Source: Prionace glauca (lineage: Eukaryota > Chordata > Chondrichthyes > Carcharhiniformes > Carcharhinidae). From it: a stretch of DNA of 64,000 bases. Positions 34,107-45,560 of the stretch are shown piece after piece (within the stretch, counting starts at the first letter, position 1; each line of letters starts with the position of its first letter). The stretch spans positions 61,138,515-61,202,514 of the forward strand of contig CM075760.1 in the NCBI GenBank assembly GCA_037974335.1, in the 5' to 3' direction. The translations under genes and the position numbers were made by a program. Below the pieces are notes generated by a model. It searched no databases, had not been told where the DNA came from, and was given only the letters and a program-made list of their open reading frames with translations.

Positions 34107-36260
34107 CTCAAATAAAAAAATAAAGGACAGTACAGCACAGGACACGCTCTTCGGCCCTCCAAACCTGTGCCAATCGCATTTTCCGGTATAAACCAACCGC
34201 TTGTAACTCTCTATTGTTTGTTCATATGCCTATCAAGATGACTCATCAATGTGGCTCACTAACGGCCTCAACCACCTCACACTCCAGGCCTCCACCACCC
34301 TCTGTGTAAAAAACGTCCCGACACATCTTCACTGAACCTTTTCCCCCTTATCTTGAACTTGTGCCTCCTTGTAATTGTCACTTCAGCCCTGGGGGGAAAA
34401 AAAAGCTTCCAACTGTTCACCCTATCTCTGCCTCACATAATTGCATAAATTTCCATCAGGTCCCCCCTCAGCTTCTTCCTTTCCAGAAAGAACAATCCCA
34501 GTTTTTTTCAATTTTTCCTCATAGTTAATACCCTCCCCATCAGGAAACATCCTGACAAATCTTTTTCTGCGCCCTCCCCAAAGCCTCCACATCCTTCTGA
34601 TAGTGTGGTGAACCAGAATTGCATGCAGTATTCCAAATGAGGCCTAACCAATGTTTTATACAACTGTAAAATAATTTGCCAATCTTTATACTCGATGCAT
34701 GGTCCGGTGAAGACAAGCTTGACACATGCTTTCTTCACCACCTTTTCCACCTGGCTTCTACTTTAATGAATCTGTGGACATCTACCCCCAGGCCTCTCTG
34801 TGTATCTATGCTCCTGATGGTTCTGCCATTTATTTTGTATCTCCCACCTGAAATGGATCTACCAAAATGCTTCACCTCGTATTTGTCTGGATTAAGTTCC
34901 ATTTTTCCACCCAATTTTCCGGTCTATCTACATCCCACTGTATTCTCTGTGTCTTCCTCCAGTTTGTCACTGGAGGGTTCTGTGAATACCCACAGTACAG
35001 TCGAAGTGACTGAGTCACTGCTCCGAGAATTTCCTCTGTTGGAAGTTCATCCGAGATATCCTGCTAATAAGAACATAAGAACATAAGAAATAGGAGCAGG
35101 AGTAGGCCATCTGGCCCTTCGAGCCTGCCCCGCCGTTCAATAAGATCATGGCTGATGTGTCGTGACTCAGCTCCACCTTCCTGCCCTCTCCCCATAACCC
35201 TTAATCCCTTCTCTTATCAAAAACCCATCAACCCGTTTCTTAAAAATATTTAGCGAGGCAGCCTCCACCACTTCAACGGGCAGAGAATTCCAGAGATTCA
35301 CCACCCTTTGAGTGAAGAAGTTCCTCCTCAACTCTGTTCTAAACCGCCCCCCCCCCCTTTATCTTGAGGCTGTGCCCCCTAGTCCTACTGTCTTTTATGA
35401 GCGGGAAGAGTCTCTCCACCTCTATCCTATCCATCCCATTCATCATCTTATACGTCTCAATGAGATCTCCCCTCATTCTTCTAAACTCTAACGAGTACAA
35501 GCCTAGTTTATTCAGCCTCTATTCTGAGCAGCACGTTGCACTGGTAATATTCTTGAGATCGCCACATTTCCGGTTCTGCTTTTCAACTTTCTTCCGAACT
35601 CCCTATATTCCGCTTTAAGGACCTCACCACTTTTTATTTACCGATGTCATTTGTACCAATATGTACCACAACATTGGCTGTTCACCGTCCCCCTCCAGCA
35701 TATCCTGCAACGGCTCTAAAACATCCTTGACTCCGGCATCAAGGAGGCAACATACTGGAGTCTCGTTTGCGACACAGAAACAACTATCTGTTACAAATGA
35801 ATCCCCCATAATTGTTGCATTGCCATAATTTTTCCTATTTCACTCTGCCGCAGAATTGACTCCAGTTCAATGATACTTAGCTTTGCTGTTTTCCCTTGAG
35901 AGACCTTTCGTCTCAACAGGGATCACAAATAGTATATCTATTGAGTAGGGAATTGTTCTCTTCTTTCTCTGCCTGACTGTTATCCTCTTTCTCTGCCTGT
36001 CTGTCATCCATTCCCTTCCTGTCTGTGGAATCTTACCGTGTGGTGTGACTGCCTCTCTTATTGTTGTGGCCACGATATTCTTGCTTCGCAGATACTCCAC
36101 AGCATCGCTAGGTGCCGCTCCAGTTCCGAAACCCGAACTTCCAAGAGCCTTAGTGAGTTCCTGTGGTGCATCTTGACGATGGCACACACGGCTATCACTG
36201 TTTGTTGGCAGTGGAGGAAGTGAACGATTGTGGAAAGAGCGCAGCTGAAGACACTTCATG
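34107..36260 (-). mobile_element. Old CR1 on minus strand, internally deleted
   Basis: Right to left: ORF1 relic (36,260-35,560) with IGDSF-type block and MLWYILVQMTS, then RT C-terminus and 3' region (34,985-34,107; KHFGRSISGG, LVRPHLEYCMQFW). Endonuclease and most of RT are missing. A younger CR1 is inserted in it. Confidence 0.65.
35061..35516 (-). mobile_element. Young 5'-truncated CR1 insertion, left copy only
   Basis: Reverse strand, with tail agaacataagaacataagaa at the left end. Nearly identical to 33,410-33,870, including the long G-run and gcggtttagaacagag. Absent at the matching site in the right copy (~53,650), so it inserted after the duplication. Confidence 0.9.
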
Positions 36261-36309
36261 CACCCATGCTAGGCCGACGCACTGGCTATGTCCCCGCATT
36301 CCCATATGG

Positions 36310-36865
36310 AACACAGGTAGCATGCAAAGTCATACTTGGAAGACAGTGTTCAATTCTGGTTGCCAGGCTGCCAGAAGGATGTGGGCGCTTTGGAGAGGGT
36401 TCAGAAAAGATCTACCGGAATGTTGTCTTGTCTGGGAGAAATTGCTACGAGGAGAGCAGAGACCAAACTTAGTTTGTTCTCACTCGAATGACGCAGGTTG
36501 AGAGGCGAACTGACAGAAGTCTATAAAATTACGAGGGACATGGACAGAATGGATAGTGAGAAGCTTTTTTCTCAGAGTCGAAGAGTCAATTACTGGGGGC
36601 ATATTTTTGCGGTGCAAGAGACAAAGTTCAGAGGCATTTTTTTTATACGGAGGGTGATGGGTGCCTGGAACTCACTGCGAAGGGAGATAGTGGAAGCAGA
36701 AAAGCAAGCAACTTTTAAGGAGCGTGTGAGCAAATACATGAATGGGATGGGAGTAGAGGTACATGGTCCCCGGAAGGGTTTTAGTTCGGTCACCAGAATG
36801 GTCAGTGACAACTTGGAGGGCCCAAACGCCTGTTCCTGTGCTGTATCTTTGTTCTTTGTTCGCAC
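36310..36865 (+). repeat. CR1 3'-region fragment
   Basis: RT C-terminus to 3' end (cagtgttcaattctggttgc; cctgttcctgtgctgtatct). Counterpart at ~54,455-55,015. Confidence 0.65.
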
Positions 36866-36899
36866 GATGGATTTGAGTTCTCTTGCCATGACTTCCCCT

Positions 36900-37655
36900 T
36901 TAAATTTAATCTTTGTGAGGAGCTTAATCTGAAGTATTTTGTTGAATGTATTCAGGAGGAGTTTCTCATTCAGTTTGTGGATGGCTCAACTAGACAGGGG
37001 GAAAACTTGACCTCCGCTTGGGAAATAAGGAAGGGCAGGTGACAGAAGTGTGAGTGGGGAATCACTTTGGGACCAATGGCCATAATTCTCTTGGTTTTAA
37101 GATAGCTATGGACAATGATTGGTCTGTCCCAAAGTTAAAATTCCAAATTGGGGCAAGGCCAATTTTGATTATATCAGGCAGGAACTTTCAAAAGTTAATT
37201 GAGGAAGTCTGTGGGAAAGCAGAGGGACATCTGGTAAGTGGTATGCTTTCAAAGGTGTGTTAATCAGGGTTCAGGGTAAATACATTCCTCTTAGAGTGAA
37301 GAGCAAGCCTGGCAGAAGCAGGGAACCCTGGACGAGTCGAGATATTGAGGGTCAAGAAGAGAAAGAGGCATTTGACGTACATAGACAGCTGGGATCAAGT
37401 GAATCTCTTGAAGATTATAGGGGGTGGAGGACCGGTGTTAAGACATAATTCAGGAGGGAAAAAAGGGAACATGAAATTGTTTTGGTAGATGACGCAAAGG
37501 AGAATCCAAAGAGCTTCTACAAATACATAAAGAATAAAAGAGTAATAAGGGAGAAAATAGGCTCTGTTAAGGATCAACAAGGTTATCTATGTGCGGTTCC
37601 ACGAAAGATGAATGAGATCCTAAATTAATATTTCTCATCAGTTGTTGAGGGCAGA
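36900..37655 (+). repeat. CR1 ORF2 middle fragment
   Basis: ENPKSFYKYIKNKRVIRE and EILN.YFSSVVEG match the linker between endonuclease and RT (DSKSFYKYIKRKRL, VLNNFFVSVF). Decayed. Counterpart 55,045-55,800. Confidence 0.65.
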
Positions 37656-37870
37656 AATTAAATTACTGCGGATGCTGGAATCTGAAATCAAAAGAGAAAA
37701 TGGTGAAAAATCTCAACAAGTCTGGCAGCATCTATCGGAAGCGAATAGAGCTGATGTTTTGCGTCCAAAGGGTTATCTGGCCATGAAACATCAGTTGTTT
37801 TCTCTCCTTACAGATACAGCCAGACCTGCTGAGATTTTCCAGCATTTTGTTTTTGGTTCCAATTTCCACA
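37656..37870 (+). repeat. Short interspersed repeat
   Basis: Starts attactgcggatgctggaat and contains cagccagacctgctgagatt; same family as 3955-4078. Confidence 0.55.
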
Positions 37871-38430
37871 GTTTTCCCACTCATTTAACCTATCTACTTC
37901 AATTTGTCGCCTCCTCAAATCCACTTCACAATTTAATTCCTCTCTATTGTTGTCAGCAAATTTAGCAACCGTACCTTCAGTCCCTTCATCCAAGTCATTC
38001 ATATAAATTGCAAAAAGTCGAGGCTCCAGCACTGATCCCTAGGAAAAACATTAAGCGCATTTACCCTATCCATGGCTGTCATGATCGCATACACCTCTAC
38101 AAGATCCCCCTCAGTCTCCTGCGCTCCAATGAAATAAGTCCTAGCCTGTCCAGTCTTTCCCTATAACTCAGTCCTTTGAGTCCTGGCAACACCCTTGTAA
38201 ATGTCTTCTGCACTGTCTCCAGTTTAATAACATTCTTCCTATAGCAAGGCGAGCAGAATACTCCAGGCGCAGTCTCACCAATGTCCTGTGCAACAGTAAC
38301 ATAACTTCCCAACTTCTATAGTCAATGCCCTGACCGATGAAGGCCAGCATGCCAGAAGCCTTCTTCATTGCCCTATCTAACTGTGACTTCACCTTCAGAG
38401 AACAGTACATCTGACCTCCAAGATCCCTCT
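37870..38430 (-). repeat. CR1 RT fragment, minus strand
   Basis: LFAIYMNDLDEG and VAKFADN, then the C-terminal thumb region, read on the minus strand. It meets an opposite-strand CR1 head to head at ~38,430. Confidence 0.65.
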
Positions 38431-38484
38431 TTTCGACGATCCCTGTGGTGCACTACTTGTCACATTACAAAATTAGAAAATTAC

Positions 38485-39600
38485 AATAAAATAGGTCCTA
38501 TTGTCGACAGCGCGGAACGTTATCAAAAATTGCAGCAGGACTTTGATCATCTGGGGAAGTCTACCGAGAAATGGCAAATGGGGATCAATACAGATAAGTG
38601 TGAGGCGTTACATTATGGAAAGTCAAATCAAGGTTCGACTTTCATAGTAAATGGTAGGATCTTCGGGAATATTTTGGCACAGAGGAATCCTGGAGTTCAG
38701 GTGCACTGTTGTATAAAGGTAGATAAGGCAGTGGAGAAGGATTTTGGCATGCTGAGCTTCATCAGACAGGGCATTGAGTATAGAAATTGGGAAGTCATGC
38801 TGCAGTTGTACAGGGTGTTGGTGAGACCGCACCTGGAGTATTGTGTTCAGTTCTGGTCGCCTTGCTGTCGGAAAAATGTTATTAAACTGGAGACAGCACA
38901 CAGGAGATTTACAAGGATGTTGCCAGGACTCAAAAGACTGAATTATATGGAGAGATTGTACAAACTAGACTTCTCTCTTTGTAGCATAGGAGACTGAGAG
39001 GTGATCTTATAGATGAGTATAAAATCACGAAAGGCATGGATTGGGTGAATGCACTCAAAGTTTTCCCCGGGTTGGGGATTCGAGAACGAACCGGCACAGG
39101 TTTAACCTAAAAGGGGAAATAATTAATGGGAACTTTTGGAACATTTTTTTAAACAGAGGGTGATACGTATGTGCAATGAGCTGCCAGAGTAAGTGGTTGA
39201 GGCAGGACACGGACAAAATTTAAAAGGCATTTGGACAGATATATCGATACAAAAGGTAGAATTCCTCGATCAGTAAAGCAGTTGAGACCACCTCATTTAA
39301 TGCTTTTAAGGCGTGGATCGATAAATCTTTGAACTGTAAAGAAATTAAGGATTATGGTGAGAGGGCGGATAAATGGAACTGAGTCCACGAAAAGATCAGC
39401 CATGATCTCATTGAATGGCGGAGCGGGCTCAAGGGGCCAAATGGCCGACTCCTGCTCCTAATTCTAATGTTCTTATGTTTAAAGGGATATGGGCCAAATA
39501 CAGGCAAATGGGGTTAGCTTAGATGGACATTTTGGTCGACGTGGAGCAGTTTGGGCCAAGGGCCTGTCTCCATGCTGTAGATTCTATGATTCTTTGGCCC
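38485..39600 (+). repeat. CR1 3' region with a second CR1 tail nested in it
   Basis: EKWQMGINTDKCEALHYGKS and LVRPHLEYCVQFWSP, then 3' sequence. A second CR1 end (39,258-39,480, tail ctaatgttcttatgt) interrupts the first, which resumes at aaagggatatgggccaaata. Confidence 0.65.
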
Positions 39601-39604
39601 ATTT

Positions 39605-40195
39605 ATTCCTGCGTCTTGTTTCCTGTTCTCAAACTTCTGTCCAAGAGATTCTATTTTAGGCAATAAATAACTGCATGCCCCGCACTGTTTTGTGGTTTTA
39701 AGTATTATAAATCCGGCTCCATCGGCAGGGAGAGATAGAGAGTGAAACATATTGACTTTAAAGAGGGAATTGGATAAGTAACTGAATGGGATCCTTTTAC
39801 AGGGATATGGGAAATGGGCAGGGAAATTAGATTAATTGGTGGAGTGAGACCATGGAAGGATCCAAACTTAATAATGAGAATATTAAAATGGAGCTTCTGC
39901 CAGAACGGGGACAGATGTGGGACAGTGATAATGGGTGAATGCAGCACCGTGAGAGTTAGGGGATGGGAAACAGGATTTCAGATGATGTGATGTTTTTTGC
40001 AGCATTGTAACAAGAGCTATGTGAACGGTGGAATAATCTAGTCGGGATTTACCTATGATACAGGCAAGGATTTATTCAGTAGCTGGTCTGATGCAGAGAT
40101 GGAAATGTCTACTGTGGTGGAGATGGCTGTGAACTGGATTGGAGATGGAGAGAACATGGGGACAGAAATCCCTTCAAATCAAAAGGCTTACAGAT
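39605..40195. other. Duplicated sequence, no gene seen
   Basis: Contains a short CR1-like strip (~39,760-39,860). ORFs here are matched in the right copy but show no domain. Confidence 0.4.
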
Positions 40196-40198
40196 AGA

Positions 40199-40528
40199 AA
40201 TCATAAAATCCTACAGTGCAGAAGGAGGCCATTCAGCCCATCGAGTCTGCAGGCCCAGAATTCCACCCAGGCCGTATCCCAGTAACCCCTCTTATCTATC
40301 CCGCTAATCCCTCTAACCTACGAATCCTGGGAAAGTAAGGGAGAAATTTGCACAGCCAGTGTACCTAACACGCATATCCTTGGAATGTGGGACGAAACTG
40401 GAGGAGACTCACGCAGACACGGGGAGAGCATGCAATCTGGACACAGACAATGACCCAAACTGGGAATCGAACACGTGTCCCTGCTCTGTGAGGCAACACT
40501 GCTAACCACTCTGCCACCATGCCACCTA
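40199..40528 (-). repeat. SINE (HE1-like), diverged
   Basis: Reverse-strand SINE from cctacagtgcagaaggaggc to atgccacc. Also at 58,348-58,667, so older than the duplication. It lies in what would be intron 1 of the receptor gene. Confidence 0.8.
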
Positions 40529-40716
40529 AAATCATGTGTATGGGCTCATCCCAAATCCGATATGGGCTGGGGGATGGCAGTGAAGTCAGGTGGGCCGGGA
40601 ACAGAGTTTGTGATGGGAACAGAAAACAATGGCTTCCATCTTCAACAAAGTAAACGGCAAGAATAGACATGAAGTTAAATAGTTTGCCCAATAAATAAGA
40701 GATAGGGGATACTTAC

Positions 40717-41128
40717 AAGGGACACCAACAATAGCCAGGGTGGGATAGTAACCTGCTTGAATAATGTGAAGTATAAAGTAGATCCGCAGTGCTAAGGACA
40801 GCCAATCACTATATTCAGAAAGATATAACAGTGCCTGGGATAAACCCCTGTCCATTAGTGGGACATTCCAATCTTTTATTCTCAGATTCTGATTCACTGT
40901 TGTAACATTCCGTTCTATTGTTCTGAGATTCTGATCCATTGTTGTAACATTCCAATCCATTGTCCTCAGATTCTGATCCATTATTGGAAGCTTCCAACCT
41001 CTTGTTCTCAGATTCTGATACACTGTTGGAAGATTCCAGTCTCTTGTTCTCAGACTTCGATCGTACTTCCCCCTCTTTCTGGAACGGTTGGTTCCTGTCA
41101 GTACCAGAGTTGATCCTGCTGCTAACAT
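40717..41128 (-). pseudogene. Orphan first exon of GPR139-like receptor (left copy)
   Basis: The minus strand encodes RIYFILHIIQAGYYPTLAIV, then GVP and a phase-1 donor GTAAGT (40,716-40,711): the N-terminus and start of TM1 of the shark GPR139-like family. The frame is open from 41,128; the most likely start is ATG 40,855 (MDRGLSQ). Upstream, 42-bp repeats encode 14-residue units with NVT sites. No second exon lies between this exon and the left edge, so the exon is orphaned unless it splices outside the window. The sequence itself is undamaged. Confidence 0.7.
40864..41062. repeat. 42-bp minisatellite, ~4.7 units
   Basis: Units of the type cattccaatc..ttctcagattctgat..ttgttgtaa. The period is a multiple of three and leaves two minus-strand frames open. 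Right-copy counterpart ~58,990-59,185 is 8 bp shorter. Confidence 0.85.
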
Positions 41129-41329
41129 TATGGGGTATCACTCTGAAAGGAGGCCCTTATTAATGAAAAAGGGAAACCCTCCAGTGGCACATTTGGGATC
41201 CATGGAGACTGACATTAATTACAGTCACAGAACAAACAAGTTCAGTTAACACATTTCAATCCAAAACATTTTATATCACAATCAAATATTTCTTCACTGG
41301 TGTGGGATATATGATGATCACTGAGGGCA

Positions 41330-42520
41330 GAAATAGTGGAAATAGTGGGTTTGCTGACGATAATCTTTCAATACTCCTTGGATATGGGATTGCTGGCAGA
41401 GGATATGAGGTTGTTAATTTTCCAGCTGAATTATAAAAAGGAGAATGGGATAATCCCTGAAAACACTGGGCAGTCAGTCAGGAGGACGGGAACCTATGTA
41501 AGGAATCCGAGAAGGAGGGAGAAAGGACAAAATGTGGGGACAATGATCCAACTACGTCAATAATCAGGAACAAGGTTAAGAGGAAGGAGAACTCAGGAGA
41601 TGTTATTAATGGAAGTGTTAGAATTCAAAAAGAAACTATAAAAACTAGTATAAAGCCACTTTATCTGAATGCTCGTAGTATTCGAAACAAGGTAAGTGAG
41701 TTGACAGCGCAAATCATTGCGAACAAGTATGATTTGTTGGCCATTACAGAGGCGTGGTTGCAGGATGGTCACAACTGGGAGTTAAATATCCAGGGGATTC
41801 AGGCTGTTCAAAGGGACCGACAGAAAGGTAAATGAGGTGCTGTACCTGAATTTTAAGAATGATATCAGGGCAGTAGTGAGAAATAACATGGGTTTTATGG
41901 AGAAAAGATTGAATCCATTTGTGTGGAGATTAGAAATAGTGAAGAGAAAAGGTCATTGCTAGGCGTAGTCTATACGCTGCCAAATAATGACATCATAGTG
42001 GGGCGAGTAAAAACGAAGAAATAACTGATGCATGTAAAAATGGTACAGCACTTATCATGGGGGACTTTAATCTAAATATCAATTGGTCAAACCAGGTCAG
42101 TCAAGGCAGCCACGAGGAGGCGTTCATAGACTGGATCTGCAATAGCTTCCTTGAACAGTATTCAATGGAACCTACAAGGGAGCAAGCTATCCTAGATCTG
42201 GTCCTGTAAATGAGATGGAACAATTAATAATCTTGCAGTTAGGGATCCTCTTGGAAGAAGTGATCTCATTACGGTTGAATTTAAAATACAGATGAAGCAT
42301 GAGAAGGTTAAATCCAAAACCACTATTTTATTGCTCAAACAAGGAGACGACAAAGGGAAGAGGGAGGAATTGGTGAAGGTAGACTGGGAACAAAAACTTT
42401 ATAGTGGGACAATTGAGGAACAGTGGAGGACTTTCAAAGCGATCTTTCACACTGCTCAGCAAAAGTATATACCAGTGATAAGGAACGACTGTAGAAAAAG
42501 AGATAATCAGCCATGAATAT
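41330..42520 (+). repeat. CR1 endonuclease-region fragment
   Basis: LYLNARSIRNKVSELTAQI, AITEAWLQDG, MGDFNLNINW and ILDLVL match the APE domain of the intact CR1. Broken by stops and shifts. Counterpart 59,455-60,650. Confidence 0.8.
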
Positions 42521-42534
42521 CTTAGAAATAGAGG

Positions 42535-43245
42535 ACATCATTATGTTTAAGTCAGAGATAGATGGATTTCTGCTTGGGAAACGGACCAAAGATTATGGGG
42601 TCGGAGTACGAAATTGGCGTCGAGAAATCCCACAGGAGCGGCATTATGGCACAATGATTACCACTGCTGCCCCATAGCGCCAGGGACCCGGTTCGATTTC
42701 AGCCTCGGGTGAATGTGTGGAGTCTGCACGTTCTCCCCGTGTCTGTGTGGGTCTCCTCCGGATGTTCCTGTTTCCTCCCACAGTCCAACCATACGCGGGT
42801 TAGATTGATTGCCCATGACAAATTGACCCTAGTGTCAGGGGCATGGCATGGTAAATATGTGGCGTTACAGTAATGGGCCTGAGTGGGATTGAATCACAGA
42901 ATACAATCCCTACAGTGCAGGAGGAGGACATTTGACCCATCGAGCCTGCACCGACAACAACCCCACCCAGGTTCTGTGCTGTCCCCGCAACCCCACACTT
43001 TTACCTTCTAAGCCCCTTGACATTAAGGAGCAATTTACCGTGGCTAATCAACCCAATCAACATCCTTGGAATATTCGGTTCAGAATTGTGGCCGGTTCAG
43101 ACTAGATGGGCCGGATGGCCTCCTTGTGCACTGTCGGGATTCTCTGATTCTGCGGGGATTTTAAACATATCGGCCATGATTGAATGGTGGAATGGACACG
43201 AATGGGCCGAATGGTTTAATTCTGCTCCTATCTCTTATGGCCTTG
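42535..43245 (+). mobile_element. CR1 3' end carrying a SINE that carries another SINE
   Basis: CR1 3' sequence (42,535-42,640) resumes at ~43,155 with atcggccatgattgaatggt. Between lies a plus-strand SINE (42,643-42,893 and 43,060-43,155), itself split by a minus-strand SINE (42,895-43,055). The same nest is in the right copy (60,665-61,360). It ends ~140 bp before the octamer of the V segment. Confidence 0.75.
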
Positions 43246-43386
43246 TCAGTGAAGCTGATTCTTCCCTCTCACCACACACTGTACCCACTCAGTCACTGAG
43301 TCTCAGATATGTAATAGTGAAGGTCAAAGAGCTTCAGCTGATCACTGAAACTCATTGAAATCTTATCTCAATCTATGACGGATAGA

Positions 43387-43394
43387 TTGCAAAT
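43387..43394 (+). promoter_or_regulatory. Octamer-like element of V segment 1
   Basis: TTGCAAAT (7 of 8 to ATGCAAAT), 111 bp before the V leader ATG, followed by GATTGG (inverse CCAAT). Same spacing in the right copy. Confidence 0.5.
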
Positions 43395-43504
43395 TGTTGA
43401 TTGGAGGGAAGATTGAGATCAGAAAGTGACTGTAAAATCAGATTCTGTTCCGGCAGTGCTTGGAGTTTTAGAGGTTAGTCACAGCCCCGGGCTCTGCAGC
43501 CGCC

Positions 43505-43550
43505 ATGGAGTTCCTCACTGTCTGCATTGTGTTCGGGCTGTTTCTTATCA
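43505..43550 (+). CDS. V segment 1, leader exon
   Basis: MEFLTVCIVFGLFLI plus one base, then donor GTAAGG. A hydrophobic signal peptide split from the V exon by a 216-bp intron, as usual for Ig/TCR V genes. Confidence 0.85.
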
Positions 43551-43766
43551 GTAAGGATGACTCCAATCTGGTTAAATGTTATCGCGATCTGAACCTTTAG
43601 CTCTGCTTCTCCCCAGTGGTGGTTCTTGACCCTGCTGTGTATTTCCACCATCATTTGTTTTTATTTCATAACTCCAGTTATGTCGCGGTGAATATAAAGT
43701 GTTAATATTATTTCAGCAGCACATCTAACAGTTAGATTTTTTTTCTTCTTTTTGAACACGTTACAG

Positions 43767-44073
43767 ATCCGAGTGATGGAGATTTTGTTTCTCAGCCGCA
43801 GTCTTTAGAGAGGAGAGAAGGTGAAACGGTGACTATCCGATGTACCTACAGCACTACAGCAAGCGGCTACATCTTATATTGGTACAGGCAGCAGCCACAG
43901 AAGGATTTGCAGTTCATTATGTGGAAAACATCCTGGAATACAGAAGAAGACAGAGGGAAAGGTTTTGGAACCCGTTTCTCTGCTGATCTCCAGACCTCGG
44001 CTGAATTAACTATTTTAACCATCTCGAGCCTGCAGCTGACTGACGCTGGCCGCTATTACTGCGCTTTCAGTCT
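43767..44073 (+). CDS. TCR alpha/delta-type V gene segment 1 (germline, 23-RSS)
   Basis: The exon starts after TTACAG and reads NPSDGDFVSQPQ..., with first Cys (TIRCTY), core Trp (LYWYRQQP), LTILTISSLQLTDAGRYYCAF containing the second Cys, and ends two codons later at the recombination heptamer. About 102 residues, no stop or shift. WYRQ and the LTIxxLQLTDAGxYYCA string are typical of TCR V domains, most like alpha/delta; heavy-chain V would have W(V/I)RQ. After RAG joining to (D)J it would encode the variable domain of a T-cell receptor chain that contacts ligand. Locus identity is inferred, since no J or C is in view. Confidence 0.85.
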
Positions 44074-44112
44074 CACAGTGATAGAAATCAGTCTCTGCCC
44101 TGTACAAAAACT
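44074..44112 (+). promoter_or_regulatory. 23-bp-spacer recombination signal of V segment 1
   Basis: Heptamer CACAGTG (44,074-44,080), 23-bp spacer, nonamer ACAAAAACT (44,104-44,112; consensus ACAAAAACC). This marks the segment as unrearranged and pairs it with 12-RSS partners. Confidence 0.92.
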
Positions 44113-45345
44113 GCTTCACACCTATCATTGGGTGCTCCAATCTGTTCAGGTTTGTGTGGAGAATCGCAGAAAGTAACAGTCAGATTGAGCAGCGGCGCTG
44201 TCAGCCGCTCAGACACACACCCCGAGGAAACCACATTAACCTCGAATCAAACTGTCACCCAATTCAATCCAGGATCGGCTGAGACAACACACAGCAGAAT
44301 CCCATCAGACTGAAAGGTTAATCGGCGAAAGAGAGAGAGAGAAAGAGAGAGAGAGCAGCTACCAGATAAAGAGTTTGTGTTACGTTTCCAATTGTTATTT
44401 TCTTCAATTCAGGCTTATCTGGGAAGATCAGTTTCACCAAATGAAGGTTCTTCAGATTTAAAAATGTTTCAAAGCTGCCTGACAGCAGCTCATCGATTCC
44501 GGAGCTGTGAAATTTAACCCGGGAATGGGACGATAGAAAAGGGGGCGGGGCGGTAGGGGATATCTCCGGCTGACAAAGAGAGTGATGAAGATGTGGTTGA
44601 GGAAGTGAACACAAGATAGAACAGGTGGGGAGAAATGTATTTCGAAAAACAGTTCAATCTGAGAACCGAGAAATAAGCAGCGATCAAAATAGTGCAGCAG
44701 GTCAAAGAATGTGACTCTAAGGTAGGTCTGAGCAATATACAAGTGTAAACTGGTGATAACTTGAAAGGTATGTTTTCCTCTCCCTGTACATACTTCCTGT
44801 TTAACACCTGAGCAATGTTCCTATGCAGGTGAGCGTGGCCCAGGCTGTGCATCAGCTCAATGGCTCCCTATATTCAATGCTGCAATATCTGAGATGTTTA
44901 GCCATGGAACTGTTTTAGAAATCCTTCAGTGGATCAGCCCTGTCATTGTCTGGTCCCTCTACTTAATATCTACGAAATTTCAAAGACTAGGTGGCTGAAT
45001 GAGACCTCTGTAGAACATCGGCTCAGTGCTCGCTAACTCTCCATGTCTAAACGTTTGCTCAACTGTGCTATGCAGGCAAGTATATCCTTACCCCCTAAGC
45101 TGTACACTTCCTATATCACCCAATGCGCCGATACACTTTGAGAGAGCTATAAAAGTCATTGACATAGGCAGGGGTGAGATTGAGCGGAATGTTACAGAAA
45201 CAATCCAACTGAGAGACAAAGATGAATGCGGTCTGAGAGCAGTGAATGATGCAGAGATACATCAAGGAAGGACATTGCTACAGATGAGTATTTATAAATA
45301 CAGACATACATTAGAGGAGGCTGTGGTGCAGTGGTATTTTAAATG
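44113..45345 (+). other. 3' flank of V segment 1
   Basis: Duplicated in the right copy. (GA)n at ~44,331-44,354. An ORF at 45,026-45,496 has a counterpart at 63,207-63,605 but overlaps CR1 sequence and shows no domain. Confidence 0.5.
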
Positions 45346-45349
45346 GGCG

Positions 45350-45560
45350 AATCCCTACTTTGAAACAGTGATACCTAGTTACAGATTTACCCAGAAGAGG
45401 AACTATCCTCTTCACATCCGCCTTGTCAAGACCCCTTTGTATTTTATACATATCAATCAAGTAGCCTACTCTTACTCTGAATTCCAGCGGCTATAACTTT
45501 GTCTCTCTAACCTTTCCTCATGAAATAATTCGGCCTTAAAAACAAAGCTTGAATGCCAGA
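45350..45560 (-). repeat. CR1 RT C-terminal fragment, minus strand
   Basis: Plus-strand signature cttgtcaagacccctttgta then aatcaagtagcctactctta. Counterpart 63,490-63,690. A related piece at 45,885-45,960 (ccaaactgcccacactattc) lies past the duplication edge. Confidence 0.6.

Noticed and set aside
35867-36259. 130-codon minus ORF (161 codons in the right copy) as a host gene
   Set aside because: It leads into an SGNH-like block on the same strand and is better explained as a CR1 ORF1 relic.
43767-44073. Immunoglobulin heavy-chain V or shark new-antigen-receptor V
   Set aside because: WYRQ rather than W(V/I)RQ and the LTIxxLQLTDAGxYYCA string fit TCR V better; no extra NAR-type cysteines.
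45026-45496. 156-codon ORF conserved in the right copy (63,207)
   Set aside because: Its second half overlaps a reverse-strand CR1 fragment, the first half has no recognisable domain, and conservation is explained by the recent duplication.
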